NCBI RefSeq assembly: GCF_900769625.1
Contig: NZ_CAAGHK010000013.1
Span: 1 to 64,000 of the forward strand
Direction: 5' to 3'
DNA: 64,000 nt
Origin: an uncultured Clostridium sp.
GTDB taxonomy: Bacteria > Bacillota > Clostridia > Clostridiales > Clostridiaceae
The translations under genes and the position numbers were made by a program. The notes below the pieces were generated by a model. It saw nothing but the letters and a program-made list of their open reading frames with translations, was not told the origin of the DNA and made no database searches. Shown here piece by piece: positions 1 to 7,044 of this stretch. Numbering within the stretch: position 1 is the first letter of the stretch; each line of letters starts with the position of its first letter.

Positions 1-69
1 ATAGACTTTATTGAAAATATAAATAAAGCTCCTACACAAACAATAGACAGGCTATGTGTTAAAATGTAG
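1..69 (+). CDS. IS630-type transposase, C-terminal end (partial)
   Basis: The last 22 codons and stop of the DDE half of an IS630-type transposase, open at the window start. The peptide ends NKAPTQTIDRLCVKM, identical to the end of the 3451-3939 reading frame. It is the C-terminal tail after the catalytic Glu. Whether the rest is intact cannot be seen. Confidence 0.85.
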   Translation: MDFIENINKAPTQTIDRLCVKM

Positions 70-93
70 AAACTTTATTAGAACATATATATA
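1..93 (+). mobile_element. Right end of an IS630-type element, cut by window start
   Basis: The first 93 bases match bases 3871-3963 exactly, which are the last transposase codons and the right terminal repeat of the full copy downstream. This is therefore the tail of a second IS copy in the same orientation. After base 93 the two sequences diverge, which marks the element boundary. The rest of the copy lies outside the window. Confidence 0.9.
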
Positions 94-295
94 TTAATTA
101 TTTTGTGTTGAATAAATAATAATGTAAATCAATAAAAATTATTCATATTATACTAATTATTATATACTCTCCTATCACTATAATTCGTCATATGTAAAAA
201 ATATAATAATTGCCAAATAAAAAAGCTGCTTTAAAAGCTGCTTATTTTTTAGAGTTAATCTTTTTGGTAAACTCTTAATGAATATATTTTTCTAT

Positions 296-324
296 AAAAT
301 AAAAAACAACTGTTATCAGTTGTT
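296..324 (-). terminator. Terminator of first tRNA group
   Basis: An 8-bp hairpin, AACAACTG ttat CAGTTGTT at 305-324, lies just past the last tRNA of the group. Read on the minus strand it is followed by a T tract (complement of 296-304). A near copy ends the second tRNA group at 1836-1863. Confidence 0.8.
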
Positions 325-329
325 GATGG

Positions 330-400
330 AGCGGGTAGTGGGAATCGAACCCACCTTGCTAGCTTGGAAGGCTAGAGTATTACCGATATACGATACCCGC
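330..400 (-). tRNA. tRNA-Gly (TCC)
   Basis: Minus-strand cloverleaf with acceptor GCGGGTA/TACCCGC, T-loop TTCGATT and anticodon loop CTTCCAA, giving anticodon TCC. Discriminator is T, and CCA is encoded at 327-329. It differs from the other two Gly-TCC genes by one compensatory pair in the anticodon stem (CTAGC/GCTAG instead of CCAGC/GCTGG), so the change keeps the stem paired. Confidence 0.95.
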
Positions 401-421
401 ATATTATTGTTTCTAAAATGG

Positions 422-492
422 AGCGGGTAGTGGGAATCGAACCCACCTTGCCAGCTTGGAAGGCTGGAGTATTACCGATATACGATACCCGC
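422..492 (-). tRNA. tRNA-Gly (TCC)
   Basis: Same fold as its neighbour, with anticodon loop CTTCCAA and anticodon stem CCAGC/GCTGG. CCA is encoded at 419-421. Identical in sequence to the gene at 1869-1939. Confidence 0.95.
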
Positions 493-526
493 ATATTACT
501 GTTTGTTTATTATTAATTTTTATTGG

Positions 527-598
527 AGCGCGAGACGGGACTCGAACCCGCAACTTCCACCTTGGCAAGGTGGCACTCTACCATTGAGTCACTCACGC
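527..598 (-). tRNA. tRNA-Gly (GCC)
   Basis: Acceptor stem GCGTGAG/CTCGCGC has one G-U pair. The anticodon loop is TTGCCAA, anticodon GCC, with encoded CCA at 524-526. Identical to the gene at 1964-2035. Confidence 0.95.
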
Positions 599-606
599 AT
601 AAATGG

Positions 607-680
<74 letters not shown>

Positions 681-712
681 ATATTATTTTTTATTTCCAC
701 AACGTAGATTAT

Positions 713-740
713 TTTATAATATACCCTATATATTTGTCAA
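713..740 (-). promoter_or_regulatory. Sigma-A promoter of first tRNA group
   Basis: On the minus strand, a perfect -35 TTGACA (complement of 735-740), a 16-nt spacer and a -10 TATAAA (complement of 713-718) lie about 30 nt upstream of tRNA-Arg. Position and direction fit transcription of the four tRNAs at 330-680. Confidence 0.75.
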
Positions 741-1077
741 TATATTTTTAGTTTAAAAAATAAAAAATTTATACCTTATACTTAATACCTTAAAATTATA
801 CTTCTAATATAATATTAAAGTATATTTAATTTATAACTTCAATTTTAATCAGCATAATATAAATCCAATTATTCTTCTTTAACCATAATCAAATTATCTA
901 CTATTCTATATATTAAGAATAGTAGATAAATAATTATTAATATTCTACTAATATATTCTTATATACTAAATTTAATAATAAAATAGCCTTTTAAATACAC
1001 TATCTTAGCCATAAACTGAATATAAATATTTATATATGATCATCTACATTTCTATCTAACAGAACCAAAAATCAGAA
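741..1077. other. AT-rich spacer with one perfect inverted repeat
   Basis: No gene is seen here. The one clear structure is a perfect 12-bp inverted repeat, ATCTACTATTCT at 896-907 and its complement at 916-927, with an 8-nt loop. It lacks a good T tract and may belong to the flank of the decayed IS200-type element. Confidence 0.5.
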
Positions 1078-1533
1078 CTACCCGTTGAACGGTTGGCTTG
1101 CTCTGCGCCTATAAGGCTTTGTTACTGTCCGTGCTACTCGCACATATATTTGATTTTTTATATACTCTTCTATTATTTTCTTATTTCTTCCTAATGTATC
1201 AACATAATATCCCTTACGCCAAAATTGCCTATTGCCATACTTATACTTCATGTTTGCATGTCTATCAAAAATCATCAAAGAACTCTTACCTTTGAGATAT
1301 CCCATAAATTGAGCTATGCTCAATTTATGGGATATAATTACAAGCATATGTATGTGGTCAGGACACGCATTGGCTTCCTATAATTTCGACTCCTTTTCTT
1401 TCACGTAATAATCTAAGTATCCTTCCTATATCAGCCTTTATCTGCCCATATATAATTTGTCTTCTAAACTTTGGTGCAAAACTATGTGATATTTAAAATT
1501 CCATTTGCTATGTGATAAACTATCAATGTCCAT
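1078..1533 (-). pseudogene. IS200/IS605-type TnpA transposase, decayed
   Basis: The minus-strand reading begins MDIDSLSHSKWNFKYH, like the start of Y1 HUH transposases of IS200. It then continues in other frames through APKFRRQIIYGQIKAD, GRILRLLRERKGVEII and CPDHIHMLV (HUH motif as HIH) to IAQFMGYLKGKSSLMIF. At least two frameshifts are needed, one after the KYH segment and one near 1373, so no full protein can be made. The C-terminus after EEYIKNQ looks unlike the usual family end. Such enzymes move single-stranded DNA using a catalytic Tyr downstream of HUH. This copy is a relic that disrupts the spacing between tRNA groups. Confidence 0.85.
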
Positions 1534-1666
1534 TAACGGACACAGCCCTTGTATTTTATAGTTTTAGTCGGCAAACCTACTATAATTTTACAATAGAGGT
1601 TTATTTTTTCTACTCATAGCTAAAAGCTTTCCGGAATCACAAGTCGAACTTGTGGTATTCTTAAAT

Positions 1667-1707
1667 ACAATAAAATACCAATAGCCATGTTTATATAGCT
1701 ATTGGTA
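1667..1707 (-). terminator. Terminator of tRNA-Arg (TCG)
   Basis: A 10-bp stem, TACCAATAGC (1676-1685) with GCTATTGGTA (1698-1707), lies 15 nt beyond the tRNA 3' end. On the minus strand it runs into TTTTATTG. Confidence 0.75.
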
Positions 1708-1721
1708 CATCTAGTTTCTGG

Positions 1722-1795
1722 TACACCTAGTGAGAATCGAACTCACAGCCTCTGGATTCGAAGTCCAACGCTCTATCCAATTGCGCTATAGGTGC
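1722..1795 (-). tRNA. tRNA-Arg (TCG)
   Basis: Acceptor GCACCTA/TAGGTGT (first pair G-U), anticodon loop CTTCGAA giving TCG, T-loop TTCGATT and CCA encoded at 1719-1721. It stands alone between two terminators, so it is a separate unit or relies on readthrough. Only about 40 nt of upstream DNA is available for a promoter. Confidence 0.93.
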
Positions 1796-1835
1796 TTATA
1801 CATCTTTATATGTAACTATTTTTATTTTAGATAAA

Positions 1836-1863
1836 ATAAAAAAACAACTGATATCAGTTGTTT
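1836..1863 (-). terminator. Terminator of second tRNA group
   Basis: A perfect 22-nt palindrome at 1842-1863 (AAACAACTGAT and its complement). On the minus strand it is followed by a T-rich tract. It resembles the 305-324 hairpin, as expected if the tRNA blocks are duplicates. Confidence 0.8.
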
Positions 1864-1868
1864 AATGG

Positions 1869-1939
1869 AGCGGGTAGTGGGAATCGAACCCACCTTGCCA
1901 GCTTGGAAGGCTGGAGTATTACCGATATACGATACCCGC
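1869..1939 (-). tRNA. tRNA-Gly (TCC)
   Basis: Anticodon loop CTTCCAA, CCA encoded at 1866-1868. Identical to the gene at 422-492. Confidence 0.95.
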
Positions 1940-1963
1940 ATGTTTGTCTTGCGTTTTAAATGG

Positions 1964-2035
1964 AGCGCGAGACGGGACTCGAACCCGCAACTTCCACCTT
2001 GGCAAGGTGGCACTCTACCATTGAGTCACTCACGC
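1964..2035 (-). tRNA. tRNA-Gly (GCC)
   Basis: Anticodon GCC in loop TTGCCAA, CCA encoded at 1961-1963. Identical to the gene at 527-598. Confidence 0.95.
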
Positions 2036-2047
2036 AATAAAATATGG

Positions 2048-2128
2048 TGCAGATGAAGGGAGTCGAACCCCCACGCCGTAGGCGCTAGATCCTAAGTCTA
2101 GTGCGTCTGCCAATTCCGCCACATCTGC
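2048..2128 (-). tRNA. tRNA-Leu (TAG)
   Basis: Class II tRNA of 81 nt plus encoded CCA, with a long variable arm. Acceptor GCAGATG/CATCTGC, anticodon loop CTTAGGA giving TAG, which reads CUN leucine codons. Confidence 0.95.
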
Positions 2129-2134
2129 ATTTGG

Positions 2135-2207
2135 TGGCTCACCCGGGAATCGAACCCGGGACACCATGATTAAAAGTCATGTGCTCTACCGACTGAGCTA
2201 GTGAACC
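2135..2207 (-). tRNA. tRNA-Lys (TTT)
   Basis: Acceptor GGTTCAC/GTGAGCC with one G-U pair, anticodon loop CTTTTAA (TTT), CCA encoded at 2132-2134. Confidence 0.95.
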
Positions 2208-2222
2208 ATATTAAATAAATGG

Positions 2223-2294
2223 CTGGGATGGCAGGATTCGAACCTACGCATAACGGAGTCAAAGTCCGTTGCCTTACCGCTTGGCGACATCCCA
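2223..2294 (-). tRNA. tRNA-Gln (TTG)
   Basis: Acceptor TGGGATG/CATCCCA with discriminator G, anticodon loop CTTTGAC (TTG), encoded CCA. The T1-A72 pair is typical of tRNA-Gln. Confidence 0.95.
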
Positions 2295-2300
2295 AAATGG

Positions 2301-2374
2301 GGTGAACGATGGGACTCGAACCCACGACAACCAGTGCCACAAACTGGCGCTCTACCAACTGAACTACGTTCACC
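2301..2374 (-). tRNA. tRNA-His (GTG)
   Basis: Anticodon loop TTGTGGC (GTG). The extra 5' G (complement of 2374) pairs with discriminator C (complement of 2301), the G-1:C73 identity pair of tRNA-His. CCA is encoded at 2298-2300. Confidence 0.95.
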
Positions 2375-2381
2375 ATAATGG

Positions 2382-2455
<74 letters not shown>

Positions 2456-2801
2456 ATTTTATTTTTATTACATTCTGTAATCTCATCACACGATTGTGTT
2501 CCTGCGACGTTGATTATTGTATCGCATATTGAGGACAATGTCAACACACTTTTTAAACTTTTTTTATTTTTTTCTTTATTTATTGAATTGTTCTTATAAA
2601 ATGGATGTAAAACTAGCTTTATTCAAAACACTAAACTACATTTTTCTTCTTTATATATAACTTCTGCTTTTACATAAAAAAATAATCTCTATACAACATA
2701 AAGTATAATTAACACTTACTAAACATTAGTGATAATTTTTAAACTTATATAATACTGTATTTTTTTATACTAACAATAAAAATCAATACAAAAAGTATTT
2801 T
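2456..2801. other. Promoter-bearing spacer before IS630 copy
   Basis: Holds the tRNA promoter at 2516-2544 and then AT-rich DNA up to the left end of the IS. No other gene or strong hairpin is seen. Confidence 0.6.
2516..2544 (-). promoter_or_regulatory. Sigma-A promoter of seven-tRNA group
   Basis: Minus-strand -35 TTGACA (complement of 2539-2544), 17-nt spacer and -10 TACAAT (complement of 2516-2521). It lies about 60 nt upstream of tRNA-Arg. The near-consensus sequence is what a stable RNA operon would need. Confidence 0.85.
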
Positions 2802-2891
2802 TATATATATTTTTTAATAAAGAAAATTCATTATAGTTATCATAGTTTTACACAAAATATGTTTAGAATTATTTTGTGAGGTAAATTATTT

Positions 2892-3413
2892 ATGAACAAT
2901 AAAACTAACAATGAAGGACTAATAATTGAATTAAAATCAAAAATGAAAAATTGTAAAAATAAAAGAATGTATATAAGATATTCTGTAATTTTAAAGCATT
3001 TACAAGGTTTAACTAATAAAAATATAGCTAAATTAGAAAATTTAGAAGAACATACTGTTGGAAGATATATTAAAAATTATAATGCTGAGGGGATAGATGG
3101 ACTTGTTATGAATACATCACCTGGTGCTCCAAGAAAATTAAACCCTAAGCAAGAAGAAAAACTTGTTGATATAATAACTAACAATACGCCTGACGAAGTA
3201 GGTTTTGATTCAAGAAAAAATTGGACTATACAATTGGCTAGAGAATGGGTTTTTAATAATTTTAAAATAGATATTAAGCACAGTAGTATGTGTGTAATAC
3301 TTCACAGGTTAAATTTAAGTTACACTCGTCCTACATATGTTTTGAAAAAAGCAGATAAAAAGAAACAAGAAGAATTTAAAAATAATTTTGAAAATCTAAA
3401 AAAAACACCTTAA
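2892..3413 (+). CDS. IS630-type transposase, N-terminal HTH part (ORF A)
   Basis: The first 173 residues of an IS630/Tc1-type transposase. Residues about 20-75 form the helix-turn-helix DNA-binding part (RMYIRYSVILKHLQGLTNKN). A winged or homeodomain-like region with NWTIQLAREWVFNNF and a hinge follow. The frame stops at 3411-3413 just after a run of eight A (3398-3405). The catalytic half continues in the +1 frame without a gap in protein similarity, so a full enzyme needs a frame change near the A run. The ATG follows GAGGTAAATTATTT, an acceptable ribosome binding site. Confidence 0.85.
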   Translation: MNNKTNNEGLIIELKSKMKNCKNKRMYIRYSVILKHLQGLTNKNIAKLENLEEHTVGRYIKNYNAEGIDGLVMNTSPGAPRKLNPKQEEKLVDIITNNTPDEVGFDSRKNWTIQLAREWVFNNFKIDIKHSSMCVILHRLNLSYTRPTYVLKKADKKKQEEFKNNFENLKKTP

Positions 3414-3450
3414 TGGCTTAGTTCATACAATCCTATTTGAAGATGAATCG

Positions 3451-3939
3451 ATGATTAGAGACTATCAAGCAATACAGAAAACTTGGTTTATAAAAGGCCA
3501 TCAAAAGAAAATACCAACCTACGGAAAAAATGCTGGTGTAAAGATTATTGGAATACTTGATTATGTTACTGGAAAAGTTTACTGTGAAGAGCATGAAAAA
3601 TATGATGCTGAAGTATTTCATAATTTCTTAAAAAAGGTGCTTACGCAATACCCGGAGGGTAAAATAGTTATGATTCTTGATAATGCAAGAATCCATCATG
3701 CTAAATTACTTAAACCATTTTTAGATGAAAATAAAGATAGACTTGAATTGATGTTTTTACCAGCATATAGTCCTGAACTTAACTTGATTGAGGGGTTATG
3801 GGGATGGTTAAAATCATCTATTATAAATAATATATTCTTTGAAAGTATATTTAAAGTTAAAAAAGCTATTATAGACTTTATTGAAAATATAAATAAAGCT
3901 CCTACACAAACAATAGACAGGCTATGTGTTAAAATGTAG
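3451..3939 (+). CDS. IS630-type transposase, DDE catalytic part (ORF B)
   Basis: The RNase H-like catalytic half of the transposase. The frame is open from 3400, so the first catalytic Asp lies in FEDES upstream of the first ATG. The second is in ILDNARIHH, and the Glu is in SPELNLIEGLWGWLK. The family cuts and pastes DNA at TA sites. With no ribosome binding site before 3451, this half is probably made only as a fusion with ORF A, through frameshifting or transcript slippage on the A8 run. The last codons match the fragment at 1-69. Confidence 0.85.
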   Translation: MIRDYQAIQKTWFIKGHQKKIPTYGKNAGVKIIGILDYVTGKVYCEEHEKYDAEVFHNFLKKVLTQYPEGKIVMILDNARIHHAKLLKPFLDENKDRLELMFLPAYSPELNLIEGLWGWLKSSIINNIFFESIFKVKKAIIDFIENINKAPTQTIDRLCVKM

Positions 3940-4016
3940 AAACTTTATTAGAACATATATATAAAAATAGATTAATGAAAAAGTTTAAGAGTTGAAAATG
4001 TACATTAAACATTGAG

Positions 4017-4046
4017 TTGATATATAGGGAAATTTTGATATATAAT
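4017..4046 (+). promoter_or_regulatory. Probable sigma-A promoter of metA
   Basis: TTGATA (4017-4022), 18-nt spacer and TATAAT (4041-4046), 55 nt before the metA start. No SAM riboswitch or T-box features are seen in the short leader. Confidence 0.7.
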
Positions 4047-4101
4047 GATAAATAATGCATAATAAAAGTAATAAGCATAATAAAAAAAGGGGGAATCAGG
4101 A

Positions 4102-5016
4102 ATGCCAATAAAAATTCCTAGAGAATTACCAGCATTTAAAGTTTTAAGTGATGATAATATATTTGTTATGAATAATGAAAGGGCTGATACACAGGATATA
4201 CGACCTTTAAAAATTGCAATCCTTAATTTAATGCCAAAAAAAATAGTTACTGAAAATCAGATTTTAAGATACCTGTCTAATACACCACTACAGGTTGAAA
4301 TAAAACTTATTCAGACAAAAAGCTATACATCTCATAATACTCCGTTAGAGCACTTAGAGAGATTTTACAACTATTTTGATGAAATAAAGCATGAAAGATT
4401 TGATGGGCTTATAATAACAGGAGCACCAGTTGAGCAGATGAAATTTGAAGATGTTGCTTACTGGGATGAACTTAAGACAATTATGGAATGGAGCAATACA
4501 AATGTATTTTCTACACTTCATATATGCTGGGGAGCTCAGGCAGGTTTATATTATCATCATAATATACCAAAGTATGATCTTGATCAGAAGATGTTTGGGG
4601 TATTTTCACATTGGGTAAATGATGAAAAAGCAGATTTGACACGAGGCCTTAGTGATGTTTTCAATGTACCACATTCAAGACATACAGAAGTTAGAAGAGA
4701 AGATATTGAAAAAGTAGAAGAACTTGATATATTATCAGAGTCAGAAGAAGCGGGAGTTTTTATAGTTGCAACACATGACAGAAGAAAAGTGTATATCACA
4801 GGTCATCTAGAATATGACAGGAATACACTAAAGGATGAATATTTAAGAGATTTGGAAAAAGGCGATAGAATAGCAATGCCTAAAAATTATTTTAAAAATG
4901 ATGATCCAAATGAAAAACCAAGTCAGACATGGAGAGGCAGTGCTAATATAGTATTCGGGAATTGGTTAAATTACTGTGTTTATCAGAATACTCCATATGA
5001 TCTTAATAGTTTATAG
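4102..5016 (+). CDS. metA: Homoserine O-acetyltransferase (MetA family)
   Basis: Acylates homoserine, the first step from homoserine to methionine, in the cytosol. The 304-residue length is standard for the MetA/HTS family. The catalytic Cys142 sits in LHICWGAQ and the His235/Glu237 pair in TGHLEYD. Residue 111 is Glu (GAPVEQ). In this family Glu111 goes with acetyl-CoA use and Gly111 with succinyl-CoA, so I infer an acetyltransferase despite the usual succinyl name. The start follows GGGGGAATCAGGA. It is transcribed alone from the promoter at 4017-4046 and ends at a hairpin shared with the convergent gene. Confidence 0.93.
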   Translation: MPIKIPRELPAFKVLSDDNIFVMNNERADTQDIRPLKIAILNLMPKKIVTENQILRYLSNTPLQVEIKLIQTKSYTSHNTPLEHLERFYNYFDEIKHERFDGLIITGAPVEQMKFEDVAYWDELKTIMEWSNTNVFSTLHICWGAQAGLYYHHNIPKYDLDQKMFGVFSHWVNDEKADLTRGLSDVFNVPHSRHTEVRREDIEKVEELDILSESEEAGVFIVATHDRRKVYITGHLEYDRNTLKDEYLRDLEKGDRIAMPKNYFKNDDPNEKPSQTWRGSANIVFGNWLNYCVYQNTPYDLNSL

Positions 5017-5051
5017 AGTAAGAACATAAATTATATAAATTAGTGAAAAAT

Positions 5052-5094
5052 GAAGCAGCTGTATACTTTATTTAAAAAGGTAGACAGCTGCTAT
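5052..5094. terminator. Bidirectional hairpin between metA and DUF1294 gene
   Basis: GCAGCTGTATAC (5054-5065) pairs with GTAGACAGCTGC (5080-5091) with one mismatch. The loop contains the stop codon of the minus-strand gene. T-rich flanks exist on both strands, so it can end both convergent transcripts. Confidence 0.65.
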
Positions 5095-5331
5095 TATTTG
5101 AATAATAAAAATTAAAGGAACTCCAATCGTAAATTTTAGATGCTTTGTTTTGTGTCTGAATACATGCATTCCGGAAAATATGCCTATAGAGCCTCCAAAT
5201 ACTGATATCATCAGTAAAGTTTTTTCAGATATTCGCCATTCTTTATGGATAGCACGGCTTTTATCAATAAGCATTACTATAAATCCAATTAAATTAATTA
5301 TAGTTAAATATATAAATAATGTCTTATACAT
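5068..5331 (-). CDS. DUF1294 family small membrane protein
   Basis: An 87-residue protein with hydrophobic segments near residues 3-22, 40-53 and 70-85. Between the first two lies the DKSRAIHKEWRISEKTLL motif, which with GGSIGIFSGMHVFRHKTKH marks DUF1294. The family is membrane-bound and has no known function. I chose the ATG at 5331 because AAGGAG lies 7 nt before it. An upstream in-frame start has no such site. It is a single gene facing metA. Confidence 0.8.
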   Translation of the reverse strand: MYKTLFIYLTIINLIGFIVMLIDKSRAIHKEWRISEKTLLMISVFGGSIGIFSGMHVFRHKTKHLKFTIGVPLIFIIQIIAAVYLFK

Positions 5332-5460
5332 ATTTTTACTCCTTACCATTTTTCATATAAAACAATTATATCATAGATTAGTAAGAAGAATATTATCTAA
5401 AGATAATCAATCTTTTATATTTTTTATGTTAAAGGTATAAGAAATAATGATATTTAATAA

Positions 5461-6102
5461 TCAGCCGCCAAGAGTTACATCCTGTTTATCATACCAGGAC
5501 AAAGCCTTATAAAAATCTTCTTCTTTAAATGAAGGCCAGTAATTATCTAGAATATAAAAATCTGCATATACAGATTGTGCAGGAAGAAAACCACTGAGTC
5601 GTCTTCGGCCACCCCATCGTATTATTAAATCAATTCTAGAAATATCTCTTGAATGTAAATATGGAATTATACCACTTTTAGGAAGGGCAGCATTTTTTAA
5701 TAAATTTAAATCCCATTCCCAGCCATAGTTTATCAGGAAATTAACTTTAACGCCGCCACTTCCATATTTTTTTCGTTCTGTATACTGAAGAAGTTCTTTT
5801 GGGAAGCAGGATGAATTTGTATTTCCTAAAACTAGAATTTCACAATTTTCTTTGGTCAGTAGTTCAACAGATTCTATACAGGCTTTAGTAAAAGCAGATT
5901 TCTGATCAGCAGGTCTTTTTGTATTATCAACGGTAAAACCGTAAAATGTAATTTCTTTAACATTCTCCTTCTGACAGAGTTTAAAGACCTGAAGTCCAGG
6001 ATTAATACCGTAGCTGTACCCCATATCTTTAGTCATGTTATTTGATAAGGCCCATCTTCGGTTTCCATCAGGGATGATGCCTATATGTTTAGGTATTCTC
6101 AT
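5461..6102 (-). CDS. UppS-family (cis-prenyltransferase) protein, short paralogue
   Basis: A 213-residue member of the isoprenyl diphosphate synthase (UppS) family. The N-terminus has IGIIPDGNRRWA with the catalytic Asp. NFLINYGWEWDL and DLIIRWGGRRRLSGFLP match the substrate-binding blocks. The family condenses isopentenyl diphosphate onto an allylic chain at the membrane face. It is shorter than usual UppS (about 240-250) and has DGNRRWA instead of DGNGRWA. It stands alone, away from cdsA/dxr, so I take it as a paralogue with unknown product length. The ATG at 6102 follows AAAGGA; an upstream TTG has no ribosome binding site. Confidence 0.8.
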   Translation of the reverse strand: MRIPKHIGIIPDGNRRWALSNNMTKDMGYSYGINPGLQVFKLCQKENVKEITFYGFTVDNTKRPADQKSAFTKACIESVELLTKENCEILVLGNTNSSCFPKELLQYTERKKYGSGGVKVNFLINYGWEWDLNLLKNAALPKSGIIPYLHSRDISRIDLIIRWGGRRRLSGFLPAQSVYADFYILDNYWPSFKEEDFYKALSWYDKQDVTLGG

Positions 6103-6216
6103 AAATTTATCAGTCCTTTTATTAATAATTTCTATATAGAGTTTTTCCAAATAAAAATAAAAGATACTATATTAAGGAATGATATTTGATATATTGCAGA
6201 ATTTTAATAGATATTG

Positions 6217-6265
6217 CAATTAATAATTGATAATGAAGGATAAAATCTTTTACGATTTCATTTAT
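6217..6265. repeat. Dispersed AATTGA repeat, copy A
   Basis: CAATTAATAATTGATAATG followed by GGATAAAATCTTTTACGATT. This is the same order of AATTGA-like units plus an AAATC...GATTT hairpin core as in seven other intergenic gaps of the window. Confidence 0.6.
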
Positions 6266-6275
6266 TTATAAAAAA

Positions 6276-6308
6276 AGATGCAGACTTAGGGGAATCTGTA
6301 TCTTTTTC
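6276..6308. terminator. Orphan bidirectional terminator-like hairpin
   Basis: AGATGCAGA (6276-6284) pairs with TCTGTATCT (6295-6303) with one G-U. T5 follows on the plus strand and T7 on the minus strand. No neighbouring gene points into it from the right, so its target transcript is unclear. Confidence 0.55.
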
Positions 6309-6583
6309 TGCCATTTTACGATAGGGAAAATGGTCATTACTATTTAATAAAGGGGTAAATAATAATTCTTAACTATTTTACAAGATTTATTATATATATT
6401 TTATGTGTCAGATTTATGTCAGAGAGATTAAAATAATCATAAATGACCTTAAGAAAATATTAATGAAATTAAGAAAAATATCAGTAGCAAATATTGAGAG
6501 GATTATAATAAAGTAGATTAATTAAAGGAAAATATATATAATTAATGTTATTGGAATAATAAAAATAAAAAGAGGAGAGTATC

Positions 6584-6803
6584 ATGATTGAAGTAAAGTA
6601 TAAAAACACGGAAAAGCAGATATGTGATTTTTCAATGCATAGAGCAGCGACTTCAGAATCTTATAAAAAGGCATTAAAATTGTAATAGCAGCAGTGAAAG
6701 CAGTGGAAGATATTTAAGGGTGTTTACTTTATATAATGTATTCGGACTTGTCATAGTGTATGATTCACCAATTAAAGATGAATTATACACTTTTAAAATA
6801 TAA
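6584..6803 (+). pseudogene. Small gene split by a frameshift
   Basis: A strong ribosome binding site (AGAGGAGAG) precedes ATG 6584, which opens 33 codons (MIEVKYKNTEKQICDF...) ending at 6685. The next frame is open from 6684 to 6803 and reads SSSESSGRYLRVFTLYNV then FGLVIVYDSPIKDE. This looks like the second half of the same protein of about 73 residues. A one-base shift near 6683 restores a single frame. I do not recognise the family. It may be a true frameshift mutation, a sequence error, or a small protein with recoding. Confidence 0.55.
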
Positions 6804-7044
6804 GAAAAGTAAAAAGCTTTTACTAGTCAATTGAAAAATATTAAAGAGTAAAAGTATAGTTATATTCTTATGATAAGAGGCAGATTGGGATATAATAGAT
6901 TAATAAATAATTGATTAAGTATTTTGATAAATTTACTTGTACTCAATAATTGTTATCTGATAAACTAATCACAATATTAGTTGGATTATGTAGTATAATA
7001 TTGTTTACGAAATTAATAAAGAAATTAACTGTTGAGGTGACAAC
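6804..7044. other. Leader region of the tetrapyrrole operon
   Basis: AT-rich DNA before hemA. A TTGATA about 120 nt before hemA and a TATAAT-like string near 6990 are possible promoter parts, but no well-spaced pair stands out. No riboswitch fold is recognised. Confidence 0.4.

Larger units (their letters stand above)
2802..3963 (+). mobile_element. IS630-type insertion sequence, full copy
   Basis: Imperfect terminal inverted repeats bound the element: left TATATATATTTTTTAATAAAG from 2802, right ending AATAAAG-complement ...AACATATATATA at 3963. It carries a two-frame transposase. IS630-family elements insert at TA, and both ends lie in TA-rich sequence, so the exact target duplication cannot be fixed by eye. 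A second copy in the same orientation ends at base 93. Confidence 0.8.
6103..6583. other. Intergenic region with repeat copy and strong hairpin
   Basis: Contains a copy of the dispersed AATTGA repeat (6217-6265) and a 9-bp hairpin (6276-6303) with T runs on both sides. The rest is AT-rich, with no gene seen. Confidence 0.6.

Noticed and set aside
1098..1295. Plus-strand open frame over the IS200-type relic.
   Set aside because: Antisense to clear TnpA-like sequence; no independent support.
3964..4101. SAM riboswitch before metA.
   Set aside because: Only about 50 nt lie between the likely transcription start and the ATG, and the conserved SAM-I core is not present.
4584..4799. Minus-strand open frame inside metA.
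   Set aside because: Antisense shadow of a well-supported gene; serine-rich composition and no ribosome binding site.
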